Shown piece after piece: positions 17,605 through 25,281 of a DNA stretch of 49,856 nucleotides. The notes below the pieces were generated by a model, which saw only the letters and a program-made list of their open reading frames with translations, searched no databases and was not told where the DNA came from. The first letter of the stretch is position 1, and each line of letters opens with the position of its first letter. A program made the position numbers and the translations under genes. The stretch lies in contig CAJPNZ010000012.1 in the NCBI GenBank assembly GCA_905372155.1, positions 1 through 49,856 on the forward strand, read 5' to 3'. This DNA comes from Propionibacteriaceae bacterium (GTDB lineage Bacteria > Actinomycetota > Actinomycetes > Propionibacteriales > Propionibacteriaceae).

Positions 17605-18029
17605 GCCGAGATCTCACCGACTCTGGGACCGTAGCTGCTCGCCGGGTCGTGACGCAGGTCGAGCCAGATGTCCACCAGGGCCCAGGCCGCCGGTGCCGCC
17701 ATGACGTTCTGACCAATGCACAGGATCTGGGCGTCGTAGTTCTCCACCGATCCCCGGACGGTCAGCAGGTCGTGGGCGGTCGCGGCCCGTATTCCCGGCA
17801 CCTTGTTGGCGGCGATGGCGGTGCCGATGCCGGTGCCGCACACGAGGATGCCCCGGTCAGCTCTTCCCTCCGCGATGGCCAGGCCCGCCTGGAAGGAAAG
17901 CTCCGGGTAGGTGATGTCCGGCGTGGACAGGTCCACCAGGGCACTCACCCGTTCGTCGCCCGCAAGTTTCTCCTTGAGCGCTTCCTTCAGCACGGCTCCG
18001 TTGTCCGGAGCGCCAATGATGATTCGCAT
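17586..18029 (-). CDS. RpiB/LacAB-family sugar-phosphate isomerase
   Basis: This 147-residue protein belongs to the RpiB/LacA/LacB family of aldose-ketose phosphate isomerases. The N-terminal MRIIIGAPDNG keeps the catalytic-region Asp9 but has Asn where RpiB usually has His10. ILVCGTGIGTAIAANKVPGI holds the catalytic cysteine and the phosphate-binding glycines, and IRAATAHDLLTVRGSVENYDAQILCIG is typical. The C-terminal LRHDPASSYGPRVG resembles the erythrulose-4-phosphate isomerase (DerI) branch more than true ribose-5-phosphate isomerase B, so the substrate is uncertain. GAAAGG precedes the ATG. It is monocistronic. Confidence 0.85.
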   Translation of the reverse strand: MRIIIGAPDNGAVLKEALKEKLAGDERVSALVDLSTPDITYPELSFQAGLAIAEGRADRGILVCGTGIGTAIAANKVPGIRAATAHDLLTVRGSVENYDAQILCIGQNVMAAPAAWALVDIWLDLRHDPASSYGPRVGEISAYETRC

Positions 18030-18077
18030 GTCCGAAGCCTTTCATGCCGGGACGCGTGATACCGGTCCCGGGTGTCT

Positions 18078-18848
18078 TCATTCCTGTTCCTCATCGATGT
18101 GCAGCAGGAGCGCGTCGCGGACGAACTCGGCGCCGGCCCGCCCCCCGAATGCGTGCCGCATCGCGGGGTCCTGCACGTACATGCGGGCGAGCCCGCGGAT
18201 CATGGTCGATGAGCGTTCCCTGTCGCCGGTGTGCGTCGGGGTTCCCGGGATCTCACCGAGCCAGGCCACGTGCCGGTCCACGAGCCGACGCACCTCCGGG
18301 GAGTCCAGCGTGACCCCGGCCCGCTGGGCGCGAACCCAGTCGGCGACGAGCCGTTCCGAGCGCTTCTTCCACGCCTGCTGTTGGACGAGGGTCTTGCCGT
18401 GCCACCAGTCATGGCCCGCCTGGTAGGCCTCGCGACCCCAGTGCGCGACCACCTCTTCCTCATAAAGGTCGTTGAACCCGTCGAGCAGCACGTCCGGTTT
18501 CGGCGCCCTCCCTTCATGGCGCGCCTCGAGAAGGTGTTCCACGGCCCGGATCTTCCGGTCCAGGGCGTCCCGTTCCCGGTGCAGCCGCCGGATCTGTTCT
18601 TCGAGCGCCTCGTCCTCCTGACCCTCCGTTTCGCCATCCAGGAGCTCGGCGATGCCGGCCAACGGCATTCCGGTTTCGCGGAGCAGCAGGATGCGTTGGA
18701 GTCGCGCGACGGCCCAGGCGTCGTAGAAACGCAGCCCGGATCCGGAGGTCCGGGTCGGGGTCAGGAGGCCGATCTGGTCGTAGTGGCGCAGCGTCCGGGG
18801 CGAGATGCCGGCGCGTCTCGCCAGTTCCCCGGTCGGCCACTCCACCAC
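18078..18848 (-). CDS. MerR-family regulator with TipAS domain
   Basis: This 256-residue regulator has an N-terminal MerR winged helix (TGELARRAGISPRTLRHYDQIG, then SGSGLRFYDAWAVARLQRIL), a coiled-coil dimerisation helix (~80-110) and a C-terminal TipAS-type antibiotic-recognition domain (~125-250), with NDLYEEEVVAHWGREAYQAG and ending in VRDALLLHIDEEQE. TipAL-type proteins bind thiopeptide or other cyclic compounds and activate promoters with long spacers. It is the second gene of an operon with the DUF2268 protease (7-bp gap). It starts at GTG. The 33-bp dyad upstream of the operon is a likely binding site. Confidence 0.9.
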   Translation of the reverse strand: MVEWPTGELARRAGISPRTLRHYDQIGLLTPTRTSGSGLRFYDAWAVARLQRILLLRETGMPLAGIAELLDGETEGQEDEALEEQIRRLHRERDALDRKIRAVEHLLEARHEGRAPKPDVLLDGFNDLYEEEVVAHWGREAYQAGHDWWHGKTLVQQQAWKKRSERLVADWVRAQRAGVTLDSPEVRRLVDRHVAWLGEIPGTPTHTGDRERSSTMIRGLARMYVQDPAMRHAFGGRAGAEFVRDALLLHIDEEQE

Positions 18849-18855
18849 ATGTCCC

Positions 18856-19764
18856 TCATTCCCCGAAGCGGTTCGTCACGTCCAAGGCTGCCACACCGGC
18901 CTCAGCGACGACTCTCCAATCCGTGTGCACCGAGGCCGCGGCGGTGGTTCCGCACCGCTCCAGGTATGCGTCGACGATCCGGTTCCCCGCTGCGTATCCC
19001 GCTCCGGTCGGCAATCCCACCGGTGCGGCACCGTATCTCCTGGCGGAGGCGTCGCCGAGCACCCAGGGGGTGAAGTTCCACATTCCCGTGATCTCCATGC
19101 CGGAGATCACCTTCGCCACGGCGGCGTCGTCTCCCAGGCACGGCACCGCGAAGTGCGTGTAACCGCGCCGGCCGTGGAGTTCCCTGGCGAAGGCATCGGC
19201 CAGCCCCTCGGCGACGATCTGCTCGCCGAGGGCAACCGCCATCGGGTCCCACGCGATCCCGCCCTGTCCGTAGCGAACGTTGTGGTGGAACTCGTGGGCG
19301 GCGATGGCCTCGATCCGGTCGCACACCACGCGGTTCGGCCACAACGTCAGCTCGATGAATCCGGGGATTCCGCCGAACGCCGACAGCCCTTGGATCTCCT
19401 CCATGAAGTGGGTGTCCGTCGGGTCACCCAAGGTCACCAGCACGATCAACTCCCCGGGGAGAACCAGGCCGGGATCGGCCGCGGTGAGCGCCCGGGCCGC
19501 CTGGTGGATCCCCGCCTCCACACGCTCCCGGACCCGCGCCTCCTCAAGCTCCCCCAGCCCGGCGCGCAGCTGCTCATCGGCTCCTTCGACCGGGAAACCG
19601 AAGGTTCCTTCGTGCATGGCGAACCGGTCCGGGCCCCCGGGAATGAACGGGTACATGCCGTCCACGGGGGATCGCATACGACGGATGAGGGCGGTGCGGT
19701 CGGCGGCGGGCGCGTCCAGGATCTCCCGGGTCGCCGCCAACGAATCGAGCACGGTTATCTTCAT
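18856..19764 (-). CDS. DUF2268 putative zinc metalloprotease
   Basis: This 302-residue protein has the HExxH motif in AIAAHEFHHNVRYG, the zinc-site signature of DUF2268 (YjaZ-like, predicted Zn-dependent proteases). Upstream are PGELIVLVTLGDP and GIPGFIELTLWPNRV, and downstream VALGEQIVAEGLADAFARELHG, which probably supplies the third zinc ligand. There is no signal peptide, so it is likely cytoplasmic. It is the first gene of an operon with the TipAS-MerR gene, so it may be induced by the compound that regulator senses. The ATG start is 9 nt below a 33-bp dyad. The substrate is unknown. Confidence 0.85.
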   Translation of the reverse strand: MKITVLDSLAATREILDAPAADRTALIRRMRSPVDGMYPFIPGGPDRFAMHEGTFGFPVEGADEQLRAGLGELEEARVRERVEAGIHQAARALTAADPGLVLPGELIVLVTLGDPTDTHFMEEIQGLSAFGGIPGFIELTLWPNRVVCDRIEAIAAHEFHHNVRYGQGGIAWDPMAVALGEQIVAEGLADAFARELHGRRGYTHFAVPCLGDDAAVAKVISGMEITGMWNFTPWVLGDASARRYGAAPVGLPTGAGYAAGNRIVDAYLERCGTTAAASVHTDWRVVAEAGVAALDVTNRFGE

Positions 19765-19772
19765 GCACCCGA

Positions 19773-19805
19773 GACTCGCAGGTTACGCAACGTCAACTGC
19801 AAGTC
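19773..19805. promoter_or_regulatory. 33-bp dyad, likely MerR operator
   Basis: Arms GACTCGCAG (19773-19781) and CTGCAAGTC (19797-19805) match at 8 of 9 positions, and the interior between them (ACG at 19785-19787, CGT at 19791-19793) is symmetric around the same centre, position 19789. It lies directly upstream of the DUF2268-MerR operon and faces the divergent ABC pair. Length and symmetry suit a MerR-family dimer. A canonical -10 at the expected spacing could not be identified with confidence. Confidence 0.6.
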
Positions 19806-19847
19806 AGCCGCCTTGGACCAGCGTCTCGGAAGCCTCACCCCCTTGTA

Positions 19848-19859
19848 GGGGTATACCCC
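19848..19859. promoter_or_regulatory. Perfect 12-bp palindrome GGGGTATACCCC
   Basis: This palindrome lies between a -35-like TTGTAG (19843-19848) and a -10-like TAATTT (19868-19873), 19 bp apart, in front of the ABC transporter pair. Together with the preceding ACCCCCTTGT it resembles the G/C-tract operators of CsoR-type copper sensors, but a MerR-type long-spacer promoter is also possible. Confidence 0.45.
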
Positions 19860-19868
19860 CAGAATGCT

Positions 19869-19888
19869 AATTTAGGCATGCCTGCCTT
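19869..19888. promoter_or_regulatory. DtxR/IdeR-like iron box
   Basis: TTTAGGCATGCCTGCCTT contains a perfect 10-bp palindrome AGGCATGCCT (19874-19883). It follows the TTAGG...GCCT layout of DtxR/IdeR sites, though the right half departs from consensus. It overlaps the possible -10 of the ABC pair, as expected for iron repression. Confidence 0.55.
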
Positions 19889-19906
19889 CTATCTGGAAGA
19901 GACATC

Positions 19907-21712
19907 ATGTCAACGCAATCTTCTGTATCCGACGCCGTTCCCGCGAATACCCCGAGGTCCGTGTGGGATCTGGTCCGCAGCGCACGCGGCTCGATGTACC
20001 TGGGGTTCACCCTCGCCGCTCTGGGAGCGGTGTTCAAGGTGGTGCCCTACATAGCGATCGTCGAGATCACCCGTTCCCTACTGGCGGGGAACCCGGATTC
20101 CGCGCACCTGTGGGGGTGGGTGATCGCCGCTGTGGTGTGCATGGTGGTCCATTCGCTCTCCTACACCTACGCGCTGGGGAACAATCACACCGCGGAGGCG
20201 AGGCTCCGTCACGAGCTCCGGCAGCGGCTCATCGGCAAACTGGGGGTCGTGAACCTCGGCTGGTTCTCGGCCCGGAGTTCGGGTCGCATCCGGCAGGCCG
20301 TCTCGAACGACACCGCCGACATCCACTCCCTGGTGGCGCACCTGGCCGGCGACTTCGCAAATTCCTTCATCAGCCTGCTGGTCAGCCTCGGCTACCTGTT
20401 CTGGCTGGACTGGCGCTTCGCCGGTCTGCTGATCGGCTGCTACCTGCTGCTCTCGGTCGTGGTGTATGCGACCGGCATGACGGGGATCAGGAAGGTGTTC
20501 GATGATTACGCCGAGGCCGAGCGGCAGCTTTCGGACCGGACGGTGGAATTGGTGGACGGCATCAAGGAGGTCAAGAACTTCGGCATGACCGCAGAAGTCT
20601 TCGGACGTTTCGACGAGGCGCAGAAGAGGTTCTCCAAGGTTTCCCTGGTATGGATGCAGAAGCAGAGCATCGGCCTGAGCCTGATCGCATCGCTGCTGCG
20701 GCCCGGCCCGGTGTTCGCCGCGACGATGGGGCTGGGGTTGGTGTTCACGCTCCAGGGATGGTTGTCGCCGGTGACGGTGGTGGCCTTCGCCTTGGTGTGG
20801 GTCGGGCTGCCCGAGGGGCTGCTGACCCTGATGGAGATGTCACAGAACCTGTACGCGGCGAAGCAGGCCGCGAACAGCACCCTGCACATCCTGCAGGCCC
20901 CGGAGCTGTCCGAACCGAACGCCGAGATCGCCCCGGAGGAGGAAGCCCCCGCGGTGGAGTTCCGCGACGTCAGTTTCTCCTACGACCCCGGGGAACCGGT
21001 CATCCAGGAGCTCTCCCTGAAATGCCCACCGGGCACGGTCACGGCGCTGGTCGGCCCCTCCGGCGGCGGGAAATCCACGCTGGCCAGGCTCATCGCACGG
21101 TTCTGGGACGTCGATTCCGGGACGGTGCTCGTCAACGGGCGCGACGTGCGGGACCAGCCCTCGCGGGAACTGCTCTCGTCGATGTCGCTGGTTTTCCAGG
21201 ATGTCATGCTCAGCACCGACACCGTCCGCGCAAACATCGCCCTCGGGAACGCGGATGCGACCGAACACGAGATCGAGGAGGCCGCCAGGGCCGCCTGCAT
21301 TCACGACCGCATCATGCAGCTTCCCGACGGCTACGGCACGATCATCGGTGAGGGCGCCCATCTCTCCGGGGGTGAGGCGCAGCGCCTGACGATTGCGCGG
21401 GCCTTCCTGGCCGCATCCCCCATCCTGATCCTCGACGAGGCGACGGCGCAGGCCGACAGCCATTCCGAACGTCTGATCCAGCAGGCCATCAGCAACCTGG
21501 CCCAGAAACGCACGGTGATCGTGATCGCCCACCGGCTCTCCACGATCCAGGGCGTCGACCAGATAGCCGTGATCGACGCGGGCCGGCTCGTCGAGCTGGG
21601 CACCCACGACGACCTGCTGACCCAGGACGGCCCCTACGCCCGGTTGTGGCGGAACCAGACCAACATCGCCCACGCCCTGGAAGGGCCCAGGGGAAAGGAA
21701 CAGGCATGCTGA
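19907..21712 (+). CDS. ABC transporter, fused permease-ATPase (siderophore/iron type, first subunit)
   Basis: This 601-residue half-transporter has an exporter-fold membrane domain (about residues 30-310, five or six helices) and a C-terminal ATPase. Walker A is GPSGGGKST, the signature LSGGEAQRLTIARA, Walker B ILILDEATAQAD, and the switch IVIAHRLSTI. It overlaps the next transporter gene by 7 bp, and the two are expected to form a heterodimer. The DtxR-like box upstream and the paired layout resemble siderophore importers of exporter fold (YbtPQ, IrtAB); IrtA's extra flavin domain is absent. The direction of transport is therefore inferred. GGAAGAG precedes the ATG. Copper or drug export is the alternative given the GC-tract palindrome upstream. 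Confidence 0.85.
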   Translation: MSTQSSVSDAVPANTPRSVWDLVRSARGSMYLGFTLAALGAVFKVVPYIAIVEITRSLLAGNPDSAHLWGWVIAAVVCMVVHSLSYTYALGNNHTAEARLRHELRQRLIGKLGVVNLGWFSARSSGRIRQAVSNDTADIHSLVAHLAGDFANSFISLLVSLGYLFWLDWRFAGLLIGCYLLLSVVVYATGMTGIRKVFDDYAEAERQLSDRTVELVDGIKEVKNFGMTAEVFGRFDEAQKRFSKVSLVWMQKQSIGLSLIASLLRPGPVFAATMGLGLVFTLQGWLSPVTVVAFALVWVGLPEGLLTLMEMSQNLYAAKQAANSTLHILQAPELSEPNAEIAPEEEAPAVEFRDVSFSYDPGEPVIQELSLKCPPGTVTALVGPSGGGKSTLARLIARFWDVDSGTVLVNGRDVRDQPSRELLSSMSLVFQDVMLSTDTVRANIALGNADATEHEIEEAARAACIHDRIMQLPDGYGTIIGEGAHLSGGEAQRLTIARAFLAASPILILDEATAQADSHSERLIQQAISNLAQKRTVIVIAHRLSTIQGVDQIAVIDAGRLVELGTHDDLLTQDGPYARLWRNQTNIAHALEGPRGKEQAC

Positions 21713-23445
21713 AGCAGTTCCGTCGCTACCTCGACAAACCGGGAGTCGTGAACGCTCTGATCGCCGGTTACGCCGTCTCCGCGCTGCTGCAGGGCCTGGC
21801 CTTCGTGGCCCTGATCCCCTTCCTGCGGGCCTTCCTGGGCCCGGATCCGGCGTCCTCCCTGACGTGGTTGTGGGTTCTGATCGGTCTCGGGGCCGCCGCC
21901 TTCCTGGTGAACTGGATCAGCATGGTCATGGCCATGCGCATCAGCGTCATCGACGTCTGCGGCAACCTGATCTCGAAGATCGGGCGCCGGGTCTCGGCTC
22001 TCCCGCTGGGTTGGTTCCGGGCCCGGAGCGCCGGGGACGTGGCCGCCGCCGTATCCAGCGAGGTGGGCATCCTCTCCCACCTGGCATCGGTGGTGTTGCC
22101 CAACCTGGTCTCGGCGATCGTGATTCCCGGCACCGTGCTGGTGGCCACCTTCTTCTTCGACTGGCGGTTGGCCCTGGTGATGGCGGTCAGCCTGCCCTTC
22201 ACCTATCTGGTGTGGCGTTGGGGTCTGCGCAGCATCAAGCAGGAACACGCCCAGGAACCCGTGCTCAGCTCGGCCAGCGCGGGAAGGCTGATCGAGTACG
22301 CCCAGCTCCAGCCCGTCCTCAGGGCCCGTGGCCTGGCCGGCATGCAGTGGCCCCCCATCCGGAGCACCCTGGAGGCGGAGAACCAGGGCGTTCACCGGCT
22401 GCTCAAGCTCCAGGGCCCGCCCTTGGGGACCCTGCTGGTGATCACCCACGCCGTCTTCGCCGGGGTTCTGGCCTTCGGGCTGGCGTTCGCCCTGGACGGG
22501 TCGCTGGATCTGGCCACCTTCGTGGCCGTCGTGGTGATGACCACCCGGTTCGTGACCCCCATGACCCACGCGTTGCTGTACCAAGGGGAGATCCAGAAGT
22601 GCGAGATCTCGCTGGAGGCCATCGGGAAGATCCTGGACACCCCCGTGATGCCCGAACCCGAGAAACCACAAGTTCCCGGGAACCACGACATCGGGTTCAA
22701 GGACATCACCTTCTCCTACGACCCGGATGCCCCACTGTTCCAGGACTTCTCCCTGGATGCGCCACAGGGCCGGATCACCGCGATCGTCGGGCCTTCGGGC
22801 TGTGGCAAGTCGACGCTGACGAAACTGGCGGCGAGGTTCTGGGACGTGTCCGCCGGGCGGGTCACCATCGGCGGGGTCGACGTCAGGGACATCGCCACGG
22901 AGCAGTTGATGTCGATGATCTCGATGGTCTTCCAGGACGTGTACCTGTTCAACACCACCATCCGCGAGAACGTCCGCATCGCCAAACCCGGGGCCACCGA
23001 CGAGGAGGTGGACGAGGCCATCCGCCGGTCCCGCCTGGAGGGGGCCCTGAAACGGTTGCCGCAGGGACTCGACACCCCCGTCGGCGAGGGCGGACTGCGC
23101 CTGTCCGGTGGTGAACGGCAGCGCGTCTCGATCGCCCGCGCCTTCCTGAAGGACGCCCCGATCCTGCTGCTCGACGAGGTCACCTCGGCGCTGGACGCCG
23201 AGAACGAGGCGGTCCTGACCACGACCCTCGAGGAACTCTCCCGGGGTCGCACGGTGGTGGTGATCGCCCACCGGTTGAGCACCATCATGAACGCCCACTC
23301 GGTGGCGGTGCTGAGTGGCCGCGAGGCCGGTCAGGTCACCCAGGTCGTGCAGCAGGGCTCCCCCACCGAACTGGCGAAAACCGAGGGGCTGTTCGCGGAA
23401 CTTCTCGAGGACTCCCAGGCCATCAGCCGGTGGCGACTGGCCTGA
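21706..23445 (+). CDS. ABC transporter, fused permease-ATPase (second subunit)
   Basis: This 579-residue half-transporter partners the preceding one. The membrane domain spans about residues 15-300, then comes the ATPase: Walker A GPSGCGKST, signature LSGGERQRVSIARA, Walker B ILLLDEVTSALD and switch VVIAHRLSTI. Both ATPase sites of the pair thus look intact. The frame is open upstream to 21646, but GGAAAGGAACAGGC just before ATG 21706 fixes the start, which overlaps the stop of the first gene (ATGCTGA). The low-similarity membrane domains relative to each other suggest an obligate heterodimer. It likely shares the iron-responsive control region at 19840-19890. Confidence 0.86.
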   Translation: MLKQFRRYLDKPGVVNALIAGYAVSALLQGLAFVALIPFLRAFLGPDPASSLTWLWVLIGLGAAAFLVNWISMVMAMRISVIDVCGNLISKIGRRVSALPLGWFRARSAGDVAAAVSSEVGILSHLASVVLPNLVSAIVIPGTVLVATFFFDWRLALVMAVSLPFTYLVWRWGLRSIKQEHAQEPVLSSASAGRLIEYAQLQPVLRARGLAGMQWPPIRSTLEAENQGVHRLLKLQGPPLGTLLVITHAVFAGVLAFGLAFALDGSLDLATFVAVVVMTTRFVTPMTHALLYQGEIQKCEISLEAIGKILDTPVMPEPEKPQVPGNHDIGFKDITFSYDPDAPLFQDFSLDAPQGRITAIVGPSGCGKSTLTKLAARFWDVSAGRVTIGGVDVRDIATEQLMSMISMVFQDVYLFNTTIRENVRIAKPGATDEEVDEAIRRSRLEGALKRLPQGLDTPVGEGGLRLSGGERQRVSIARAFLKDAPILLLDEVTSALDAENEAVLTTTLEELSRGRTVVVIAHRLSTIMNAHSVAVLSGREAGQVTQVVQQGSPTELAKTEGLFAELLEDSQAISRWRLA

Positions 23446-23515
23446 GACGCCTCGAACAGCTGTCCGGTCAGGTCTTTCCCCTGGGGTTCGGCCCTCACGA
23501 CCGCTCCCCGGGGAC

Positions 23516-23521
23516 TAGATT
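23516..23521 (+). promoter_or_regulatory. -10-like hexamer TAGATT before glyA
   Basis: TAGATT lies 33 nt before the GTG of glyA in the 109-bp gap after the ABC pair, leaving a short leader that carries GAGGAG. No clear -35 was found. Confidence 0.35.
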
Positions 23522-23554
23522 TGGTCCCACCACCAATTCCCCAGAGGAGTAGAT

Positions 23555-24991
23555 GTGACTGATGCAACGGCGCTTTCAGGCGCTTACAGGACCCTGCTGG
23601 ATGTGATCGGGAAGATCGAGCCCCGGATCTGCCAGGCGATCCGCGACGAACTGACCGACCAGCGCGCATCCCTGAAGCTGATCGCTTCCGAGAACTACGC
23701 CAGCCTGCCGGTGCTCGCGACAATGGGCACCTGGTTGAGCGACAAGTACGCCGAGGGCACCATCGGCCACCGGTTCTACGCGGGTTGCCAGAACGTCGAC
23801 GTGGTGGAGTCCGTGGCCGCGGAGCACGCGCGTGAACTGTTCGGCGCCGAATACGCCTACGCACAGCCCCACTCCGGGATCGACGCGAACCTGACCGCCT
23901 ACTGGGCAATCCTGGCGCATCACATCGAGACCCCGGCGCTGACGGAGTTCGGTTCGAGGAACGTATCCGAGCTGTCCGAGGCCGACTGGGAGACGCTGCG
24001 GGCACGGTTCGGCAGCCAGCGGCTGCTGGGCATGAGCCTGGATGCGGGCGGGCACCTGACCCACGGGTTCCGACCGAACGTGTCGGGAAAGATGTTCCAC
24101 CAGCGCTCCTACGGCACGAACCCCGAAACCGGGCTGCTGGACTACGACGCCCTCGCCGCACAGGCCGCCGAGTTCAAACCGCTGGTGATCGTCGCCGGCT
24201 ACTCCGCCTACCCGCGTCGCATCGATTTCGCGAAGATGAGGGAAATCGCCGATTCCGTCGGCGCGGTGCTGATGGTCGACATGGCCCACTTCGCCGGCCT
24301 GGTGGCGGGCAAGGTGTTCACGGGCAACGAGAACCCGGTGCCGTTCGCCCAGGTGGTGACCACCACCACCCACAAGTCGCTGCGCGGCCCGCGCGGCGGC
24401 CTGGTGTTGGCGACCAAGGACTACGCGGGTGACGTCGACCGTGGCTGCCCGATGGTGCTGGGCGGTCCCCTGTCGCACATCATGGCGGCCAAGGCCGTCG
24501 CCCTGGCGGAGGCCCGCACCGAGGCGTTCCGGGACTACGCGCACCGGGTGGTCGACAACGCCCGCGCCCTCGCCGAGGGGCTGCTGAAACGCGGCGGCAC
24601 CCTGGTGACCGGGGGCACCGACAACCACATCGTGCTGCTGGATGTCTCCTCCTTCGGCCTGACCGGGCGGCAGGCGGAGTCGGCGCTGCTGGATTCCGGC
24701 ATCGTCACCAACCGCAACTCGGTGCCCAACGACCCCAACGGCGCCTGGTACACCTCGGGCATCAGGCTCGGCACCCCGGCTTTGACGTCGCGGGGCTTCA
24801 CCACCTCCGACATGGACGAGGTCGCGGCCATGATCACCGAGGTGCTGAAGAAGACCACCCCGACCACCACGAAGGACGGTAAACCGGGCAAGGCGAAGTA
24901 CGAACTGACCCAGGAGGTCGCGGATGGATCGAAGGATCGCGCGGCGAAGCTCCTGGATCTGCACCCGCTCTACCCGGGCCTGACGTTGTGA
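23555..24991 (+). CDS. glyA: Serine hydroxymethyltransferase
   Basis: This 478-residue PLP enzyme interconverts serine and glycine with tetrahydrofolate, feeding one-carbon metabolism. Landmarks are LKLIASENYASLPVLATMG, YAEGTIGHRFYAGCQNVD, MVDMAHFAGLVAGKVF and the PLP-lysine segment VVTTTTHKSLRGPRGG. It belongs to the longer GlyA type, with an insertion near residues 125-160 and a Lys-rich C-terminal tail TTKDGKPGKAKYELTQEV. GAGGAG at about 23540 supports GTG 23555. The last ~140 bp recur, slightly altered, 2.1 kb downstream at 26956-27101, suggesting that the 3' end has been a recombination or insertion point. Confidence 0.95.
   Translation: MTDATALSGAYRTLLDVIGKIEPRICQAIRDELTDQRASLKLIASENYASLPVLATMGTWLSDKYAEGTIGHRFYAGCQNVDVVESVAAEHARELFGAEYAYAQPHSGIDANLTAYWAILAHHIETPALTEFGSRNVSELSEADWETLRARFGSQRLLGMSLDAGGHLTHGFRPNVSGKMFHQRSYGTNPETGLLDYDALAAQAAEFKPLVIVAGYSAYPRRIDFAKMREIADSVGAVLMVDMAHFAGLVAGKVFTGNENPVPFAQVVTTTTHKSLRGPRGGLVLATKDYAGDVDRGCPMVLGGPLSHIMAAKAVALAEARTEAFRDYAHRVVDNARALAEGLLKRGGTLVTGGTDNHIVLLDVSSFGLTGRQAESALLDSGIVTNRNSVPNDPNGAWYTSGIRLGTPALTSRGFTTSDMDEVAAMITEVLKKTTPTTTKDGKPGKAKYELTQEVADGSKDRAAKLLDLHPLYPGLTL
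24845..24991 (+). repeat. Direct repeat, copy 1: 3' end of glyA
   Basis: From CTGAAGAAGACCACC to the stop codon this stretch is repeated at 26956-27101. Up to the CTCTACCCGGG near the end, the two copies differ by five substitutions and a one-base deletion; the final codons differ completely. Confidence 0.9.
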
Positions 24992-25021
24992 TGACGACGT
25001 TTTCGATCTGATTCCGCTGCT

Positions 25022-25094
25022 GGCCCTTTCTGCCGGGGCGTTCCTTCAGCTGTTCGTCTGACTCAGCCTGAGGAAACCCCGGCAGAAAGGGGCC
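25022..25094. repeat. Long imperfect hairpin between glyA and the MFS gene
   Basis: Arms 25022-25051 and 25065-25094 are complementary over about 28 positions with two or three bulges; the outer CTTTCTGCCGGGG/CCCCGGCAGAAAG part is perfect. The loop is 13 nt. No T-run follows in either direction. It sits between the convergent ends of glyA and the MFS gene and may be a bidirectional terminator or a small palindromic repeat. Confidence 0.65.
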
Positions 25095-25281
25095 GGTACA
25101 TCCCGCAGTCGAGTGCTGCTCGCGCTCGGCGGTTTCGCTGCGCTGGTGTCGCCCTGCACGACCTTCCTGCTCCCGCAAGAGCCCGGTGCGCGCGGATTCT
25201 GCGCCCCCGTCCGGTTCGTACCGCCGGGCGGGATGGCGCTCCGGCTGGTTAGTCAAGCGAATCAGTCCGCCGGGGCATGGA

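Noticed and set aside
18047..18071. CCGGGAC/GTCCCGG hairpin between the isomerase and merR genes
   Set aside because: It is a perfect 7-bp stem, but it lacks a T-run and sits in the leader of the isomerase gene; the evidence is too thin to call it a terminator or operator.
21634..23298. 554-codon minus-strand open frame
   Set aside because: It is a shadow of the second ABC transporter gene; the His/Gly/Gln-rich product has no family features.
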